64,000 nucleotides of DNA, from assembly GCA_902537725.1 (NCBI GenBank), contig CACBCD010000004.1:17944-81943 (forward strand), given 5' to 3'. Source of the DNA: an uncultured PS1 clade bacterium (lineage in GTDB: Bacteria > Pseudomonadota > Alphaproteobacteria > MED-G09). Positions 61,999 to 64,000 of the stretch are shown here, piece after piece (position 1 is the first letter of the stretch; each line of letters begins with the position of its first letter). The notes under the pieces are model-generated. The model ran no database searches, was not told the origin of the DNA, and saw only the letters and a program-made list of their open reading frames with translations. Both the position numbers and the translations under genes were made by a program.

Positions 61999-63576
61999 AT
62001 GCCTTACTATGAAGACATAGTCCATTTATGTGATATTCCGAGATATCATGCTAAGCACAATCCAGATGAAATTGCTTTCATTTATGAAGATAAACAAACA
62101 ACTTACAAAGATTTTGATCTAAAAACTGAAAAAGTTGCAAATGGCCTTGTAGCCCTTGGCGTTCAAGATCAAGATCGTGTTGCCTTTATGGATAAAAATT
62201 CAGATATTTTTTATGAGGTAGTTTTAGGTTGCTCTAAGGCAAATGCTGTGGTTGTAGGAATAAATTGGCGTTTAGCTCCACCAGAAGTTGCATATATTTT
62301 AAATGATAGTGGTGCAAAAGTTTTATTTGTTGGTGAAGAGTTTTTTGAACTGGCTGAAAAAATTCTTGAATTATCTACTAATGTTGAAAAGGTAATTTGC
62401 ATTACTGGTTCGCGAGACGGTTGGTTATCTTTTGAGGAATGGAAAAACTCTCAATCAAGTGAACAATGCTCAAGGCAATCTTCTTTAGAGGATGTTGCTA
62501 TTCAGATGTATACTTCAGGAACTACAGGTCATCCAAAAGGTGTTCAGTTAACACATGGAAACTTTCATTCATCACGCAATCAAGAACCACAAGAGGGAAT
62601 GGAATTCGGCGAATGGTCCGAAGATGATGCTAGCTTAGTTGCTATGCCAAGTTTTCATATTGGAGGTGCCGGATGGGGTCTTCAAGGTTTATATGCATGC
62701 GCAAAAAATGTAGTCTTAAAGGAGTTTCTTCCAGAGGATGTTTTAGATGCAATTGGAAAGCATAAAATTTCAAAAATTTTCATGGTTCCTGCAGCAATGA
62801 AGATGGTTTTAGATCATCCAAAATCGAGAGAGACAGATTATTCAAATATTAAATATATATTATATGGCGCCTCTCCTATTCCTCTCGACCTTCTGAAAGA
62901 AGCTATTGAGGTTTTTGAGTGCGGATTTGTCCAGCTTTATGGTATGACAGAAACATGCGGATCAGTCACTTATCTTCCCCCTGAAGATCATTCAATTGAA
63001 GGAAATGAAAGAATGAAATCAGCCGGAAAAGCTTATCCTCATTGTGAGATAGCAATTTTAGATGAAAACAGTAATGAAATGCCTACAGGAAGTGTTGGTG
63101 AAATTGCTGTAAGATCTACATCAAATATGCTTGGATATTGGAATCTTCCTGATGAAACTGAAAAGACATTGAAAGATGGATGGTTAAGAACAGGTGACGC
63201 AGGTTATATGGATGCTGATGGATATGTATATGTTCATGATAGAGTAAAAGATATGATAGTATCTGGCGGAGAAAATGTTTACCCAGCTGAAGTTGAGAGC
63301 GCCATATTTGGTCATGAAAGCATTAGTGATGTAGCTGTGATAGGAATTCCTGATGAAAAATGGGGAGAGGCCGTTAAAGCTATTGTTGTTCTTAAGGAAG
63401 GAAAAAAAGCTAGCGAAAAAGAAATAATTGATTTTACTAGGGAAAGAATAGCTGGTTTTAAATCTCCGAAATCGGTCGATTTTATTTCTGAATTACCTAG
63501 AAATCCATCTGGAAAAATATTAAAAAAAGAATTAAGAGCACCTTATTGGGAAGGAAAAGAAAGACAAATTAATTGA
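61999..63576 (+). CDS. AMP-dependent acyl-CoA synthetase
   Basis: A 525-residue ANL-family ligase. IQMYTSGTTGHPKGVQLTH is the P-loop, YGMTETCGSVTYLPP the A5 block, GWLRTGDAGYMDADGY A7/A8, VKDMIVSGGENVYPAEVE the hinge, and PRNPSGKILKKELR carries the catalytic lysine. It activates a fatty or other carboxylic acid with ATP and CoA. GAGGGGAG lies six bases before ATG 61999; a TTG at 61984 overlaps that site. A DUF35 gene follows 15 bases later, suggesting a thiolase beyond the window. Confidence 0.93.
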   Translation: MPYYEDIVHLCDIPRYHAKHNPDEIAFIYEDKQTTYKDFDLKTEKVANGLVALGVQDQDRVAFMDKNSDIFYEVVLGCSKANAVVVGINWRLAPPEVAYILNDSGAKVLFVGEEFFELAEKILELSTNVEKVICITGSRDGWLSFEEWKNSQSSEQCSRQSSLEDVAIQMYTSGTTGHPKGVQLTHGNFHSSRNQEPQEGMEFGEWSEDDASLVAMPSFHIGGAGWGLQGLYACAKNVVLKEFLPEDVLDAIGKHKISKIFMVPAAMKMVLDHPKSRETDYSNIKYILYGASPIPLDLLKEAIEVFECGFVQLYGMTETCGSVTYLPPEDHSIEGNERMKSAGKAYPHCEIAILDENSNEMPTGSVGEIAVRSTSNMLGYWNLPDETEKTLKDGWLRTGDAGYMDADGYVYVHDRVKDMIVSGGENVYPAEVESAIFGHESISDVAVIGIPDEKWGEAVKAIVVLKEGKKASEKEIIDFTRERIAGFKSPKSVDFISELPRNPSGKILKKELRAPYWEGKERQIN

Positions 63577-63591
63577 GTTTGGAGTTTATTT

Positions 63592-64000
63592 ATGAGTAAT
63601 CAAAAACCTATAGCAGATAATCTATTTACCTGGCCTTCAGATCAACCAAAATTATTGGGAAGTAGAGATACTGAAACTGGAAGGTATTTTTTTCCAGCAA
63701 AAAAATCAAATACGCACGAGCAAGTAGAGCTTTCAAGAAAAGGAAAGTTGTGGACATGGACCGTTCAAAGATTTATGCCGAAAACACCATATATTGGAGC
63801 TGAAAACCCTGAGGATTTTAAGCCATATGCAGTAGGTTATATTGAATTACCAGGAGAAATTATGGTAGAGTCTAGACTTGAAGGAGTCGATCCAGAGGAT
63901 TTAAAAATTGGCATGGAAATGGAATTATCTATTGACCCATTTGTAAAAAACGAAGATGGTGAAGAATTAATGATGTTTTCTTTTAGACCATGTAAAAATT
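63592..64000 (+). CDS. DUF35 / OB-fold protein, partial at right edge
   Basis: An open frame from ATG 63592 to the window edge, 136 codons seen. The layout fits the DUF35 proteins (Zn-ribbon plus OB-fold acyl-CoA binding): LLGSRDTETGRYFFPA, then GKLWTWTVQRF, and PYAVGYIELPGEIMVESRLEG in the OB part. The four zinc cysteines are missing; the places usually held by C-x2-C are RDTETG and SNTHEQ. Such proteins pair with thiolase-like partners, often coded next door. GGAG lies seven to eight bases before the ATG. Confidence 0.75.
   Translation, partial: MSNQKPIADNLFTWPSDQPKLLGSRDTETGRYFFPAKKSNTHEQVELSRKGKLWTWTVQRFMPKTPYIGAENPEDFKPYAVGYIELPGEIMVESRLEGVDPEDLKIGMEMELSIDPFVKNEDGEELMMFSFRPCKN

Overview
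The window is a dense, AT-rich (roughly 30% G+C by eye) stretch of chromosome from what looks like a streamlined marine-type alphaproteobacterium. Supporting signs are the run murA, DUF2948, hisD, UPF0262, infA, yacG, tRNA-Phe, which is an alphaproteobacterial gene order; a tRNA-His of the unusual alphaproteobacterial type (U72, A73); a DUF6324 small protein; very short intergenic gaps; tail-to-tail gene overlaps; and many TTG starts with Shine-Dalgarno sequences. I cannot decide between low-GC clades such as SAR11-like or AEGEAN-169-like lineages.

Layout. 1-9.9 kb holds a truncated MFS transporter, small enzymes (AhpD-like, NTF2-like), an epoxide hydrolase/SDR pair, an orphan PhnD-like binding protein, a membrane-anchored tyrosine phosphatase, a PNPOx-like protein, a serine hydrolase with an RTX-like N-terminal module, a thioesterase, and the psd-pssA pair for phosphatidylethanolamine synthesis. 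10-13.1 kb holds a DUF6580 protein, an M3 peptidase and its terminator, then a comparatively GC-rich gene-free segment that looks like a structured minus-strand RNA with two DnaA boxes upstream, then tRNA-His. 13.1-20.5 kb holds an exported methyltransferase, MFS and GPH transporters, SDR and CubicO-type enzymes, and an M48 lipoprotein peptidase. 20.4-24.8 kb is the conserved housekeeping block plus tRNA-Thr.

25-35.4 kb mixes a small membrane protein gene with strong signals, GFA, PhoX, GST, GPH transporter, CaiB/BaiF CoA-transferase, HSL-type hydrolase, SLC13 carrier, an MDR reductase and a two-domain DsbA/HCCA protein. 35.4-39.7 kb carries moaA, rpoN and a class III aminotransferase. 39.7-47.1 kb is a tight six-gene minus-strand operon for valine/isobutyryl-CoA degradation and acyl-CoA formation (CoA-acylating aldehyde dehydrogenase, acyl-CoA dehydrogenase, 3-hydroxyisobutyryl-CoA hydrolase, mmsB, acs, quinone oxidoreductase). 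47.3-54.9 kb has a rhodanese, a cytochrome P450 and a complete RND/MFP/OMF efflux system. 55-58.3 kb has MaoC, M20 amidohydrolase, SDR and HCCA isomerase. 58.3-60.4 kb is a torF-like porin plus amtB unit behind a good sigma-54 promoter, fitting with rpoN in the same window. It is followed by a decayed FAD-oxidase fragment, an acyl-CoA dehydrogenase, an acyl-CoA synthetase and the start of a DUF35 protein.

The strongest leads are the structured RNA candidate at 12.6-12.9 kb, the sigma-54-controlled torF-amtB unit, the divergent tRNA-His, the RTX-like/serine-hydrolase fusion, the valine operon with an AdhE/SauS-type CoA-acylating dehydrogenase, and several small genes under 60 codons. No CRISPR array, insertion sequence, prophage or classical defence system was seen.
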